A DNA stretch of 64,000 nt from Lineus longissimus (Eukaryota; Nemertea; Pilidiophora; Heteronemertea; Lineidae), in NCBI RefSeq assembly GCF_910592395.1, contig NC_088312.1:19229292-19293291 (forward strand), given 5' to 3'. The position numbers were made by a program, and so were the translations under genes. Positions within the stretch are counted from its first letter, which is position 1. The number at the start of each line of letters is the position of its first letter. The notes under the pieces were generated by a model. That model was given only the letters and a program-made list of their open reading frames with translations. It made no database searches and was not told where the DNA came from. Shown here in pieces: positions 12,071 to 26,298 of this stretch.

Positions 12071-13090
12071 GCTACCAATCTCAGAATCTTCTGATAAATG
12101 GCCGCTCAATTAATTGAATAAAGGTATTTTTTCCGGCAATCCTTGAACTTGTGGCAGATGATACTATGTTATACATGTATAGCTGCATGGTGTCTATGGG
12201 TCCGCGTACTCTCATTTGAAAAACAATCCAAATCTGTCTGATGCACCCTACCACCATTCGAATTTACGATAGATGTTGATCAAATATGCTGATCTAATAA
12301 GAAACCAACAAGCAAGGCAGATTTATTACCCATACGCTCTCTGGTCAATATCTCTCCCTAATAGCTGCCGACCGGTTTGATCATGATTTACTGATGCGGA
12401 CATAAATCGGATAGAAAATGATGCTTTTTTTGGAATCGAGATGATACGGCGCAATAACCTAGCCCATTTGGCCTGACTCGTGACTGGCGTATGTTAATCA
12501 GACTTTGTTTCTTTACTTTAAGAACAACAATCATATTATTCAACGGTGTCGAAACAACAGTCTGCTTACCTTTGGGATTTTTTTTAAATGTGATGTTCTG
12601 TGTGACAATCACTAGAGGTTTGATGGACACCTGGTACAGTTGTGCAAAGCTCCGCTATCCCCTAACGTTGGTTAGGTGGCTGCCAAACTTACATACCTTA
12701 TTCAGCCTGCCGCCTTGTGGCTCCGTTAGGTTTAGCTGTCCCTATGCCACCGCCAAACTGGCGGAACCTCAAGAGTTTCGCCATGGGGTTTCGCCAACAT
12801 AGTGGCAGCCACTAGAATTTATTGGCCGGTAGCGACTTACCAGGCTTTGAAAAAGCTGGCCCTGAATCTCTATTTACTTGACATTGTTAAGATTCTGTCA
12901 GTATCGTCCTACCAATCTCAGAATATTATGATATATGACCTTCAAAATTGATCTGATCAAAAAGAAACAAGCAAAACTTTTTTCCCCACATAATTTTCTT
13001 CATTGACAATCCACCTCCCTAATAGCTGCATACCAATTTCGTAATTTACTGATGCTGACACAAATCGGCCAGAAAGTGATGCTTTTTTCC
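12071..13090 (+). repeat. Diverged tandem duplication
   Basis: The left block (about 12,071-12,432) and right block (about 12,908-13,090) share CTACCAATCTCAGAAT near their starts. Further along both have AAGAAAC-AACAAGCAA, then CTCCCTAATAGCTGC, TTTACTGATGC and a GGA/GGCC-AGAAA-TGATGCTTTTTT end. The left unit carries about 175 extra bases. The intervening segment holds the small inverted-repeat element at 12,676-12,812. Confidence 0.6.
12676..12812. repeat. Small inverted-repeat (MITE-like) element
   Basis: GTGGCTGCCA (12,676-12,685) is mirrored exactly by TGGCAGCCAC (12,803-12,812). The interior is GC-richer than its surroundings and contains further short symmetry (CCGCCAAACTGGCGG) plus repeated GTTTCGCCA words. 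Length and structure fit a small non-autonomous element; true ends and a target duplication were not identified. Confidence 0.4.
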
Positions 13091-16000
13091 GGAAATATCG
13101 TTACCGGTGATTTACGGTGCATTCACCAATCCCATTACCAGTGTCCTTCATTCAGACGCTGTTTTATAAGTTGTCAGGAACGATTCCCCATGCGAGCTAT
13201 TGCGTCAAGGTAAGCGTATTTTTATCTCCCTACAGGAGAGTGATAGCCAAGGGGGGTTTATTTGGTCATAAGTTACTGATAATGCAAGTTCTGACTGTTT
13301 TGCACAGTGAGAGTAAAATATTTTATCATGCCACACAGTAGTTATCTTTAATATCTAACTGATCGCCGAAAATTGAAAAAGTTTCAGAAACCAAAAAACC
13401 TACCGTTCACCTGGCGGTCAGCAAATGCTGTACTGTGTACGCTGGCTACGCCTCGGTTTTGGTCTACATTTTAGCTCCACCCTCGCGGTTTGGGTGACAC
13501 AAACAATACCTCCAGTTCTGTATCAACTCCTTAACCCTCGTAAGCAGATTTGTACAGTCATAAGTTCATGATGTAGATCAATCTCAATTCGGTACTACAG
13601 AGTATTTTGATCAGTCCGAATCTCCGTGATTTATAGCGCCTCTTAAAAGGTAGAGATGTGATTGTATATCATGTTCATGTATTAGGGAGATTTGTGCAGT
13701 CTGAGAAAGTATCTATATAAACCAATGGTATTTCAACTTAATGAACAATGTACACATGCGAAATGAAAAAAACAACTTTCAGAATCTCAACAACTATTAC
13801 GTGTTTTTTATTTTACCGAAAAACCTCTGCGGGTGCATACAATGCATGTGAGTAGGCCTTCAAAAGCTCAAAAGCCTTTAATTCTAAAAGTGCATGTCAT
13901 TGCGAACCGTTACCGCGAAGAATGCAACCGCAGACAGAATGATACCGTGACGATCGAAAAATGTATCACGGAGACATCAATGCATCTGACTTTCCATCAA
14001 AAATTCATCCACTAATGGTATAGGGGCAAATTAATTAGTAGTTCACTGGTCACACAGCTTGGCCACGCAAAAAGTTGTCACGCGAAGGTCGGATCACCTG
14101 GCTTTTATCACTGATTTATCCGTCGCGTTCTATACTTTGCGTCATTTATTTTGCCCCGCGGCTTCTAGGGAAAAAGGTTCTGATTATTTTTTGAGTAATG
14201 ACGTGGTTTATATTCGACAACGATTAGTTTGACCATCTGCAATTTTATAACCCGAGTTAAAGGAATGGGTGGCTTTTTAATTCATTTTGTCGTTTCTTCT
14301 TATGGTTCATCAGTAAACTAGTTTTCTGAACGTGTTTTATGCTTCTAATTTTGTTTAAATAAAGTCGGGAAAATAAACAAATTGCTTGCAGGAGAACGAA
14401 ATAAAGTCATGCGTGACCTTTCCCAGCCATCGTATGTTTCAGCTCTTAGACATATTAACCTAGTATATTTATGGGGAATATAAAATCCTGGAAACATTAT
14501 GGAGCGGCTGGCTGACTGATGAAAGTGGAGTCCCCGGACATTCCATGAAAGTAGTTACTCTTTTAACCTGTATATTGAAACATTTTGTCATTGTATGGGC
14601 TGATATTAGACGTTATTGAACTGGCGAATTACACATACAGCCGACATTCTCGCGAGGGATGTCAGAAGATCAAACGTCAAGGTTGTGGGCGAGACAACAA
14701 AGGCTGATAGAGGTTGACTCCCCGATGCACGCAAGCAAGCAGAGGATGGAACCACACGTATAATGTTCCATGTCGCGCTGCCATCGATTCTGTAATATAA
14801 GCGACTAACATTTTATTTGCGGATAGAACGTATTATATGAAGCAAGACTTAGAGTTATCAAAGAGTTTTTTGTGCACTATACATTTGTACGAGCATGGCT
14901 TTGTGCTTTTATTTAGATCTTGTAGACATTAGATATATAGGGTTGTGTATAATTCTGCCAACGGTCGCACTTTGCGCATCTTATCAAAGCGTATTCATCA
15001 GTAATACTAGCCATACTCTCCCCAGCCAGACTGTGTGGGTGGTGACTGTTGAATATTACTCATCGGCGGAAGATGGGGAGTCTCACAAATTTCTTCGACA
15101 AACAAGTTGCTGCAAAAATGCCTTCAACACGAAGACAAGCGCTCCGATTCATTCAGCAACCTTTCGTTATGCATTGAGACACATTTGAGACACCCTTCAT
15201 GTTGTAACAAGGCGTCAAACCCGCAGCAATATTCAGCTGACGACCCATTACCTTCACGGTCTTCACGGCCATGTCAAGCTTCTCACAATCCACCTGAACC
15301 ATATTCCCTAGCGCATATTGGCATCTCTCGTGGCTATCATCCGATATCATGAGACGCTACGGAGGATTACCCAGCCACTGTCATGCCGAGGTCTTCACAT
15401 CCATTCTTATGCCAAGATTTCCTCGAAGGGCTTCCCCTTGAAGGCGAATTGATACCATAGAATGTTTATACGGTTTCTTTGTGAGGCTTAGCTACAGGTT
15501 ACAGAATTAAATCCTTTGAAAATAGGATCATATTCAGTAGATCTGCTCACAATGCCTTCAGTTCTTTTCATTTCTTCCAGCCGACCGAACATGAAGGGAT
15601 GCTGATTAATCCCCAAGTCTAACTCCGTTGTGAATAATTGGAGTGGCTTATAGCCGACCTAATTCGTGAAGCTGGAATTACAGCGCTACTTCATTATTCT
15701 TCAGCTTGGTTCCTTTGAATAAGAGCATGGCTTCTTGCTTTGCCAAAAAATTAAGAAAATGTCTTAAGAATCTATAAAAAAAATTATTAGATTATTTCAT
15801 ATCACTGCGTTATGGGCAGAGACCTGTATTCATCCACGACCGGAAGTCACATAGAGCTTATCAAAATGTCAAGTTGTGGTAAATACATGGCTGGGATGGA
15901 CCAAAGTGGAATTAATTCTCAACCTGTGGTTGATTCTTAATCTACAGAGTCACGCCATCACAGAAATATGCTTTTTGATAATATATTTAAGAAAATGTGG

Positions 16001-16945
16001 TCTCACTGGTCAGTTTAGAACTTGTACTTTGACAGGGCCATATCAATGCGCCAGTGACGTTTTGATGGATATGGTGTACGGAAATCTCTTTTTCTCAGGC
16101 AATCGGTATTGGAATTTTTTAAAACTTTATTATGCTATTGGCAAAGGGTTCTTCTTGACACATATAAAATTTTGTGCAGATTGATTCGTCCAATGAGTAC
16201 TTTTTTTACCAAAACCTATGCACAACAATGTACACGTAATGTACACATGTTTTAATAGAGGACTCTGGCCTTATACTTTCACAAGTACTACTCATTTGGA
16301 ATAATCAGTTGTCAAATGCGTCATTTTTGTTAACACGACCCGCTATTCCATCATTGAACCATTATCTATCGCAATTATTCCCATGTGTAGTATGTTTTGT
16401 TGAATTGTGGAACAAAACTTAGTGTTGAGTTGTAATCTAACTTAAACTTGACACTTTGTAATTTGTTTTTTTTGGGCACAATGTACATGTAGTGTGTTAG
16501 AGTACGCTTAAACCATTGGTCCATGCTTTACCCGTGTTGAAGTGCATGGCATTACGCGAAGTTACTATTTATAGCTCACAAGGTCATTTGCATAAGATAT
16601 TGATGACGTTTTAGTCACGTGACAGTCGGACATCGACACTTATTTCTACGCATTTGAGCTTATTTCAAAGTCAATTATCTTTGACCCTGCATTGTTTTTA
16701 GCATGAATGATACCATAGAGATTCAGAACAATATGCAGGATTTCCAACACTCGGACATGTGCCAGATTGAATCTAACTGCCCTAGTTAGAAAGCCTGAAT
16801 CCATTACGAAACCGCATGTTTGTCCAACATTGCCTGTAATTCAGCGAAGGGGAAATAGAGGGCACCAGCTGCAGTGACGTCATCTTCGCGGAATGCTGTT
16901 GCAACACTTTTGCACCACAGTGGACTGTATTGTCATGTGTATGAT
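13091..16945. other. Non-coding stretch
   Basis: Only short frames are present. A ~30-base word near 13,855 (GCTCAAAAGCCTTTA-TTCTAA) recurs near 24,880, showing at least one old interspersed fragment. A slightly codon-like minus frame at 15,153-15,350 was considered and left out. No RNA gene recognised. Confidence 0.45.
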
Positions 16946-16975
16946 CAGCAGTGTATGACCGGTCATACACTGCTG
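16946..16975. repeat. Perfect 30-bp palindrome
   Basis: CAGCAGTGTATGACC is followed immediately by its exact reverse complement GGTCATACACTGCTG, with no spacer. Such sequences can extrude as cruciforms and are usually unstable, so an intact one is notable. It is 23 bases from a second perfect inverted repeat. Confidence 0.9.
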
Positions 16976-16998
16976 GTGTGATGCATTACCCAATGTTT

Positions 16999-17040
16999 TT
17001 TAGGGAAAGATTGTGTTTAAAAACACAATCTTTCCCTAAA
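16999..17040. repeat. Perfect inverted repeat, 20-bp arms and 2-bp loop
   Basis: The arm at 16,999-17,018 (starting TTTAGGGAAAG) is mirrored exactly at 17,021-17,040 around an AA spacer. It is A/T-rich outside a GGGAAAGATTG core. It might be the fused ends of an excised transposon or the middle of a palindromic repeat. Confidence 0.9.
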
Positions 17041-20000
17041 CCCTATATCACACATTGTCAACACTTTCTGGCACAGCGTATCAAATGAAATGAATTTTCT
17101 CGGTACATTTCCTTGAACTGTTACAATGTATGATTTCAGTCTAACAGTCCTTTCTTTTTGATACGACAAATCATTAAGGGTCCCTTTGGTTTGGCCTCGG
17201 CAATTCCTGGGGAAATAGGTAGTCGCGTCAAATCGACACGCTTTTTCGCTCTCGAAGTATGACAACCGGCTTGTCATCATATCGTTCGCAAGGAAGTCCC
17301 CCTCAGTCATTAGATATCCGCTACTATAATAGTAGAATGGGTCTTAGTCGCCGTGTAGGATTTCACAATGGCAACCTGCCCTTTTAAAATGCGCAAAGGG
17401 CACGGGGTGGTACGATTTTCATGTCTCTGAAAGGATAATATATGAAGGGAGTCTTTGCCTTGAGGCCCGCTATCGAATACAAAACCTAGTGTGTAAAATA
17501 TTTCTTCTCAGTCCTTTCCTAAAGTTTTGTCCCCATCGTTTGGGGCTTTGTTAGTTCACTCTCCAGATCCCGAGTGATGATGCGGACAAATTTGATACGA
17601 ATTGACTATGTAGTCACATTTTCTACATGTTCAACACCGCCTGCTCACTTTCAACTACATGTATACGAATATCATATATCCGCTCGCCTCTACCCTGCGA
17701 GGCCAAACCCCGTGAAAACGTTTGGAAAATCAAATCTATCATGGCCATTCTAATAGCCAGCGACACTACATTGTACATCAAAGAGCCCACTGGGTATTTC
17801 GAATGAATATATTCATATTTGATACAACTTCGATCGATTTCTCAAAGGAATGACGGCAAGTGTGAAAAAAGTCTCAGATTTGTACAGCTCTATAAATTCC
17901 ATCTTGGTATTGGATTTGTCAAGGGACGGACTTGGTTGGTGTTTACATCGGAAAATAACTCATGGCTACGTTGGATCAATAGCTTTTCGTAGCTAAAAAA
18001 TATGAGTCAATGAGCTACATGCATGTACAACACTGACCTAGGACTATTCAATATCATCCCAGTTAAAAGAATTCAGGCCTAGCCAAATGCAAGGCCTATT
18101 GTCTTTAAACAATGCCCGTTCGGAGCTAGGCTATAACTCCCATTGTTCTACTCTCTTATCAAAGGGTTATCAGGGCAAATCTGATAACATCGATCCCCAC
18201 GCACTGGCTTGCATGGGGATCAATGGGCCTGAATTTGCAAGGGCAAATACACCTAATGAAAATACCCATTGGACTTTGCGGCGTATCTGCATTATACGGG
18301 AGACCGATAACACTTCTTCCATGACGATTTTTGAGGCCAGACGATAAGTTACGAACCGCCACTGACCCGAGAGATTTTACTGGACCACCATAAAGTAACT
18401 TTTTTCATTATTTCGTTCTGGTGTGTCAACATGAATGCTCTATATTGCTGATACTCTGAATTTCTCTGGTCAAATAAACATGCTCTTAATTTTCTAACGC
18501 TTTTAGATAACTTTTAGGTAGAGAGCAATAATAAGTAATTAAATCATATCAAGAAATATATACTTTTCTTCTTCTTCCTCTTCCACTGCCAAAGGCTATG
18601 CTACTTTACTACTATGTAATTTTGATTTTATTTATTTCAATGGATGTGTCCGCCAACTATAAACATGACCAATAACCTCGTTCTAAATTATTGTTCTTTC
18701 TTGAATAATCAGACCACCACGCAAGCCGACAGATTTCGAAAAAAATTCTGAAAATAGGATCCACACATTATTGAATCAACACAGATGGTGTTTACATTTA
18801 GTATAATTGATTGGGGCCTGAGAGATGCCCCTTGAAAAGATGTTGAAATAAACTGGGCACAGTGTATTCTCTGAGGTATATTAATATTTTAAATCGAATT
18901 TCGAATGATGCGTTCGAACGCACTGGTGTCTATTAGAAGTGATCGATAATAATCCCTAACGGATGTTGTCTAATGTTATCAATATTTATAAATTGAAATG
19001 ATGGCTCGAGGATTCAAGTGGATCATACCCAACGGATTAAAAGAGTAATTACTAGGTAGAAGTAGACACATCAATCATAATACATGTGTATTGCCCATAA
19101 GGACAGCGTATTCGATAAAGAGTGCTTATTAATCAAAATTTAAGTTAACACTTGATGACATGATGCACTTTCAATTTTTCTTATCATGAGAATATTCAGC
19201 TGTCTTGGCAAGGCCACGTAAAAGGCGAAAACCCAAACAGGAGCCAATGTTACGTAGGATAGATGGCGGGGAGATTATAAACTACTTACTTCTTTAAGCT
19301 ATCATCATCAACGTGAAAGGAAATTACTCCATTATTTTAATGACGTGATTTGCTGATGAAGATTTCCGATGATCTTTAGCTTCTGATATCAGCAGACATG
19401 CCTTTCTAAGAGCCATTGACGCTAATATCCGATTAGTTTTTCTCTCTTTAAAATTAATCTATTGTCAGCTGAAGCGATTTGCTGTCAAGTCGATTTAGTG
19501 TTCGTGAGTTATTTCATGAACACAAGTTTAAGTCAGGAAAAGACAGTCAATTTTATAGTGCTTCCTATTTAACCCTTAATTTTTCACCATAGTCCGTAGC
19601 GGACCGCACGTCGACTCCATCCTATTCATGTACATCATGTACATTGAGCATTCATAATTAACTGCTTCTAAAAGTATCCCCACTAGATCTCCAACATTTA
19701 TTTCACACCTTTTCTCATCTCCACGTATTTCTCAAAGGGAACTTCCTACCTAATCTCCTCTGGAAGAAGCCCCCAACAAGGCAATAACATCCACAAAAAC
19801 GGATTTTCTTATCTCTCAAACTAAACCAGGTATTTGGCGAGGAAACGAACCATCGTTTTTCTGTCTTTGTGTTGCCTCTCAATGCTATCAAGCTGATATG
19901 CGATCTCGGCAGAGTCCCAAGCTTGTCCGCAATCTAATCTAACAGGTTTATCTCAGGATCAAAGAAACCTAACCAATGCAATTTCCTTTCGTATTTGCCC

Positions 20001-21394
20001 ATCAAGAAGCCGAATAAGAAATAGACGAAGAATTGTAACAGAGGTAGTTAAACCAGGACAAAACGGGAATGGGATTTTCGATTGCGCCGCAACTTGGGTA
20101 TTTCTTAGTGTCCCTCGAAGATTATTTTCCTTTGTTTTTGATGACATGTCTGGCTTTGAATTGAAGACGGCCGAGCAATTTGCCCCTACTTGCCCACTGC
20201 GACGGAGAGCATCAGAGCAATGTGACCGAAGTAAATTAAACTGGATATTTGGTACATGTCGCACTGCTATGTCCCTTGAAGTTTAGTTCCTTTGATTTCG
20301 ATTAGTCATATTCTTACTTCTTAGACCAAATTAAACTTATATAATTATTCAATGACTAGCGATCTTCAGAGGAATTAAAAAAGTACACGTTGGGGGACCA
20401 TCGGCCAAGTCAGTTGATTTCTGCACTATCCTACAAGTATTAACATGGTTGATTATGATTGTTGGGGACTATTGGGAGTAATAATTTGCTGAGAATCATG
20501 ATATTTCCCTCAACCTTGACTCGTTCTAATTTGTAACACGATCGATATTCAATCGAATATTTGAGCATACCGCCAGGGATGTCGAAATGTGCTATTTCGC
20601 TGGAATATACATCCATGACATCGAGCGCATCAAGCCACACAGCTGAATACTGTGTTCTGTTTAACATGTTTAATAAGCATGAAGCGCGGGCAAGATTTGA
20701 AAGCACAAAATACATTGTTCACAGCAGGGGAAATCGTTACTCGCTGTGACGGAAACTGTTCACTGTGAGCTCTTTATTATAGACACTACATTGATGTATA
20801 TGTAGGTCCTTGGTGGTCGTATCAAGACTGCCCATCGGGTAGACCGAAAATGTAGACCGATGAACCCGAGGCGTCAGCCAGCAGAAGGTTGGATGTTATT
20901 TGTAGTTTACCCAAGCGGTCTTGATTAGACAACCAAAGACCGTCAGCATCTTATTGATTCCTAAAACAATAAACGAATTATAACACGGTTCTGGTTCATT
21001 AGAAAGCAATCAATTCTGCAAGTCACCTTTTGCTCCTAGGTGCCGCAGAGGCGTGCCTGGGCTTTTAAGATACGCAAATGCACTTTCCAGTCTTAAGTGG
21101 GTACGCCGATTGTCAGGACTGGTGGTCAAAGAAAATAGAAATGCCGTGGACGTTATAATGCCGTACAGTTATCACGCAAGCAACTTTGCTGAAATGTTGG
21201 ATATATAGTATTTGTATATCTGTGTCCACAATGGCAATTCATTGAATATTTTATATTCTTTACGCAATTGTAAACTTTCAAATTCAATTACAAATTTTAA
21301 ATGTCAAACGAACAGCGTACATGTTGGCCTTCTTTTTTAATATTGCTTACCCGTGAAACTCGAGCATCTCCACCGGGAGAAGATATAACGCCAA
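17041..21394. other. Non-coding stretch
   Basis: Apart from the dispersed repeat at about 18,077-18,215 nothing firm is seen. Frames are short and motif-free. CT-rich tracts (about 18,569-18,586) and AT-rich stretches are present. Confidence 0.45.
18077..18215 (+). repeat. Dispersed repeat shared with 28.3 kb, member 1
   Basis: The words CTATTGTCTT, TCCCATTGTTCTACT, CTTATCAAAG-GTTATCA-GGCAA and AACATCGA-CCCCACG occur in the same order and spacing as at about 28,255-28,375. Identity is roughly three quarters by eye. No coding frame is conserved between them, so this is probably an old non-autonomous mobile element. Confidence 0.65.
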
Positions 21395-22570
21395 ACCCTC
21401 AAAGGCTTTCGCCTCAGCTAATGAACCAACGCCTTGCAGCCAGTGTCAAAGGTAGGATGGCGTTCATGAGACCACCTGAACCATCACCTTTATCAGATGT
21501 TTTATTGCCGACACCTCGATCTCATGCCTTACACTTTTGAATTTTTGTGTTTTGGGTTCTATCATGCGTGGCCAAATGACGTGCATGAAACCCATTGACC
21601 ATCCTCCATCGCCAGTCAAAGCCTTTATTTTCGCCTCTGCTAATTAACTAACACCTCGCAGTCCGTGTCACGGCCATAACGTCTTTCATCGCGTCATGAG
21701 TCTACCTAAACCAATATTAGATGTTTTATTGCAGGGCATGACCAGGAATATCTTGTAGCAGGTTCTTTTCTCCTTTCGCGTGCCACAGATTGTGCGAAAG
21801 AATTCTCGCAGATTTCTGTTGGGCTCAGGCTTAACCTTGCCTGGCGTTGTTGACCGTCAATATAGGATTGATCGCCCTGTAGTGACTTTGAAGACCAGTC
21901 ATGTCATACGCACTGCCGATGGCTTTCTGTGCTATGGTAGAATTCCTATCGATAGATCGTGGGACTGAATCCCCCAACCCACTATTAGCTTGTTTCTACA
22001 TTCTTTAGAAAGTTTGAAAATTGAATATCGCGCTCTGTAGTAGCTCCTCCAAACATATCCGGATGATTCTGAAAAGTGGAAGTGATTCGAGGAAGAACCG
22101 CCAAAAGGAAATGCACTTCGTCAAAGAACATTAAGCCTTTGTATTAAACAAAGATTTGACAACTTTGACAATATACTTTCTTGAGTAGACTTCTAACGGT
22201 TTTGATCTTCAATATGAAGGACAGGACAGTGATACGTGATGTATCATCATAAGGGAATTAACATAAAACTATCACTTGCAATGCACATGTAGCGTTTATA
22301 AGACTACAAAAAGCTTCATGACTATTTGATCAAATTCTTTCAATACTCTGCAAAAAAGTAAAAATTATGTAATTTTCTAATGTGACTATCGTGTTTAATC
22401 CTTTCAGTGAATCCGATGCAAGATCGCAATACAATTGAACTCTTACGATCATCTCCTGCCTCGCTAATGAACCAGCTTTTTCTGCTCATGGCAGTCATGT
22501 CATCTTCGCGGTTTCTTTCAATCTGAACGAACCTGAACCGTCCATTAGAATTTTAATTGCAAGAAGCGGG
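21395..22570 (+). repeat. Three diverged copies of a ~120-130-bp unit
   Basis: Related blocks lie at about 21,395-21,510, 21,615-21,745 and 22,450-22,570. They share a CGCCTC-GCTAAT-AAC start, a GCAG-C-GTGTCA or CATGGCAGTCATGTC middle, and a CCTGAACC...AGATGTTTTATTG-type end. The first copy lies in an 80-codon frame, but the others do not keep that frame, so the similarity is at DNA level. Confidence 0.5.
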
Positions 22571-22697
22571 GAATATTTTCCGATGTTCCGATTGAATTCA
22601 TTCCTTTGCACCTTGCACGCGTACACCGGCACGAATGTTTGTACATGTTAGTAAAGCAGCTGCTATATTAATCAGACGCTACTTCCAATAAATAAAG

Positions 22698-22726
22698 CCC
22701 CCCCCCCCCCCCCCCACACACACACA
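22698..22726. repeat. (C)18 followed by (CA)n
   Basis: Homopolymer C run at 22,698-22,715 joined to a short CA microsatellite. Confidence 0.9.
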
Positions 22727-25700
22727 TAACCTTGTTGACTATTTAACTGAAGTGTCTCCTGAATAAGTGAATACTCAGATGGTTCACTCGCGTATAGCAG
22801 TCATATGACACTGAATTCAACTTGACACAAACCTTGAAAAATACATTTTCCTTTTCTAAACCAACATCAATAAAATCGACATGGCTCTTCAGTGAGGCGA
22901 TATTAAAAAGAACCCGATTTCCGATCCACACTATGTATAGCATGCCGTGAATCAGAAAATACAGCTACTAGTTACTAGGTAAAAAATGCCCCAAGGGCGA
23001 AATCGAAAAGTGAGACGCGTGAATGAGAATTACCCTCTGAAAATATGTCTATATTGCCTCGCAAAGCAATCGATTCTTACAAACTTGCTGCTAGGTGACA
23101 CAAAAACGCTTTCCTACTTTTAGGTTTGGAGAACTCCTATAATATAATTCATAAATATAATACCTGCTCATGTAATATCATATTCATATAATATCATATT
23201 CCGGCCGCATGTTGCAAAGCTAAATACTTTTTATTTCCAGTTAGTTTGACCTCATTTTGATACCTGCGTACACAGTTATGCATTTACCGCTTTTCGAACC
23301 AAATGCGTTGATTATCATGATTATTGTTTTCAGTTTCTGTGGGTTCTGTATGACGGAGGTTTTGCAGAATAATTAATACGGGCGATGAAATTTTAAAAAG
23401 AAATGACACAAAAAAGAATTTTACATGCGACCGGAGTTCGATAGGCCGACATCTACTGTGATTAATATCATAGGTGTTATTCAAAACCAAATGTAGGAAG
23501 TCTTTTTTCTGTCACCTAGTATGAATTGACATAGTCTTCATAGCTGACACGACTGCTAAATCCAAATGAGAAATTGCTACGGGAGCTGTATTCAGTTTAT
23601 TAAAGAGGAACAATCGACGCACGTCAGGTTGGCTTCATTGCACTCAGTATTTTAATTGTCCTGGGATCAACCTCTTGACAGGTTCAGGTTATACCAAGAA
23701 ATGATAAAGACTAGTCGTTGTTAATTCTCGTTTATACGAATTGATGTCCGAATGCGGAGTCAGCACGGTGTGACGCAATGGAAACAAGGCGTTGGAGGGG
23801 TACAATCGGATGAAAATAATAAATGCGGGCCTTAGTATGCCCCTCAAAATGTAATAATCTTTTGTGTGTGCCTTTTTTGGCGACAATTCCACTCCAGGTA
23901 AGCACTTTTTTTCTTAGGCAAACTGATTCCTTTAGCCATCGGATGAGGTAATGTAGCAATGGCCATGGCGATTTGGCGGAACCTAGTGGAAACTTAGCGA
24001 AAACAGCCGAGGAGAATATCGATATCAAATAATATATTACTTTTTTAAATATTCGCCAGGTGTTGTATTCTGATTCGACTCCCCACCACGGCCGATATGG
24101 TAATGGTCCGAATAAAAAATACACTGACCGTTTTTTCATTGATGTTTAGGTTTGGTGAATTGACGATTTGATCTCGGAGTCAAAATGAAGACCACGAAAG
24201 TTCCCGGAAGATGACTCACAAGTTAGATTGAAGATGATGTACATAATATTTTGTTGCACTGTTTCATCATCACTCACCACAGCGTATCAAAATTGCTGTT
24301 GAATACGAAACTAATTTACGGCTACTTTCTACAGAAGATAACGACAAAATCGTGCCAATAAGCCAACTTCTGAGATATCCGTCGCAGTTAATCAGCTTGT
24401 CAGTTTACCATGTGGTTTATGGTGCACGCCATGTATACCTGATTGGAGCCGAGTCCACCATGATTTATAAACCTCGTATCGAGGATGAAGTTGTCTGATA
24501 ATGCCTGATAATGATGAAGGGCTGAGCAAGTTTCCATTCAAAGTTCCTAGGCAGGTAGTAAGTTTAGAATTTCTTGAGTGCTCAAGTAGTGCTGCTCTGC
24601 ATGGTCTTTATAATTCTTACATCCGGTATTCTAAAACACACTGTGGTTGCAGTTTAATAGTGTGTTCAATGTATATAAAACTCCTTGTTGTTTTTTTTGG
24701 TAATACAATTTTGGGAAAAAAGGTTTTTCAGCAATTAAAAATCTATAATGGTGTTTCGGTCAACAAGGACCCCGTAGAGGGTATTCAGCGAAGTGGAAAA
24801 CCATATTGGTTTTTTACAAGCTTAAATTTTTTTTTTTACTGAGAAAATAAATCTCCACGGGGTGCTTAGTTGTGTTATCAAGCTCAAAAGCCTTTATTTC
24901 TAAGAGTGGTTTTGCTGTAGCAACAGTATACCCGCTTGGTTTGGTAAAGGATAAGGGAGAACTCGATATGCAGTCAAATTCAAATCTAAAAGTTTAATTT
25001 AATTTGTTTTAGAATAGAAATTAATGCTGACACTGTCGGCATTGGTTGTTTCACCGAATAAACATAGCACTAGTGGATAAATGACCGTTATCTTTCACAA
25101 TGCATCCTCTCTTTCTATCAACCTTCATAATTAATGTCATAAATCTCTCAGCTAACATCTGCTTACGCCATGACAGTTAATTATGGAGGTTATCAGGTCG
25201 AGGACAGAAAAGAAGGCCGAGAGGCTATTGCATTTTCTTCTGAACCTACTCCATGTCATTAAAAGTAAACACCACTTTAGGTTAATTCTTCTTCTTCTTC
25301 CTTTTTTGTCTTTTCTTCACCCTTTGTGTTTGATCTGTTGGCGTCTGTTCTGTGACACAACATATGGCCGCCAATTGGGGTCTTATCTGATCTGCCATGT
25401 GATTCCGTCTTCAATTCAATGAATGAACTTCACGATGAAAGCCTTTAACAATATTCTGACAAGCCGAATAAATGAATCGACAATATTCGCGTCAACAAGA
25501 TAAATCTCATTCTTACAAAACAATTTTCTTCACCCATCTCACCGCTAGACAAAAACAAGTCAAGGTGAATCCTAACGGAGGGATAAAAACACAGTTCTCC
25601 ATCAATGCCATTATTCCTGAGCAACAACATTCGGAGAGGACTGACAAAAAAATCCGAATGTGTGCCAACTTTCTAATTTGGCTGATACATCCCGATGCTT

Positions 25701-26298
25701 GTCACGACAATGTCAATATGTGTGATGCCGCTGGGCAGGTTTAGGCATGTTTTTTTACTGCGAGAAATGGTATTCATTGCCGGAGATAAGGTTTTCATCT
25801 CGGGGTTTTCATCACCATTGGAACCAACGACATACCCGGTGTATTGGATTATATAGGTATCGGAATTTTTTATCGGCGCATATCGAATAGGAGTCGTTGC
25901 TACATATGCTACGGACCTGGTGGAAGAGTTGGTATTGAGTTATCTAGTCACCTTTGCAATGTTATTGGAAATATCTAATTGGCTTAAAACCTAGACACAA
26001 ATGAATGAAAAGGTATAATCTATGCCACAAAAGTGTCCGACAATGAGCTCGATAACAAATGTCATTTCCCCTACAGGCTTTGGCTAAACCGAACAGTAAA
26101 CTGCCAAGAACTCCACCGCAGCACCAGGGAAATTCGGTCCTTGCTCCAGTCAAGCCCTGCGAATGAAAGGAAATCCGCGCGAAGCTACTTGGCAAACCAC
26201 AAACTCTACCAACTGCCACTAACATAATTAGAGCGGAAATGGGATTTAAATTGTCTTTGGCTCAGATTGCGACTTGAAACTCTTGGGAGAAATTACTG
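22727..26298. other. Non-coding stretch
   Basis: AT-rich DNA with short direct repeats (TAATATCATATTC near 23,175-23,205) and a fragment near 24,880 shared with 13,855. The longest frames (about 113 and 135 codons, at 24,501 and 23,732) show no motifs and include translated homopolymer runs. Confidence 0.45.

Noticed and set aside
15153-15350. 65-codon minus-strand frame (CEKLDMAVKTVKVMG)
   Set aside because: It looks slightly protein-like and could be a fragment of a retrocopy. It begins right after an in-frame stop, has no splice signals noticed and no recognised family.
24501-24842. 113-codon plus-strand frame
   Set aside because: It ends in a translated poly-T run and has no motif or plausible composition.
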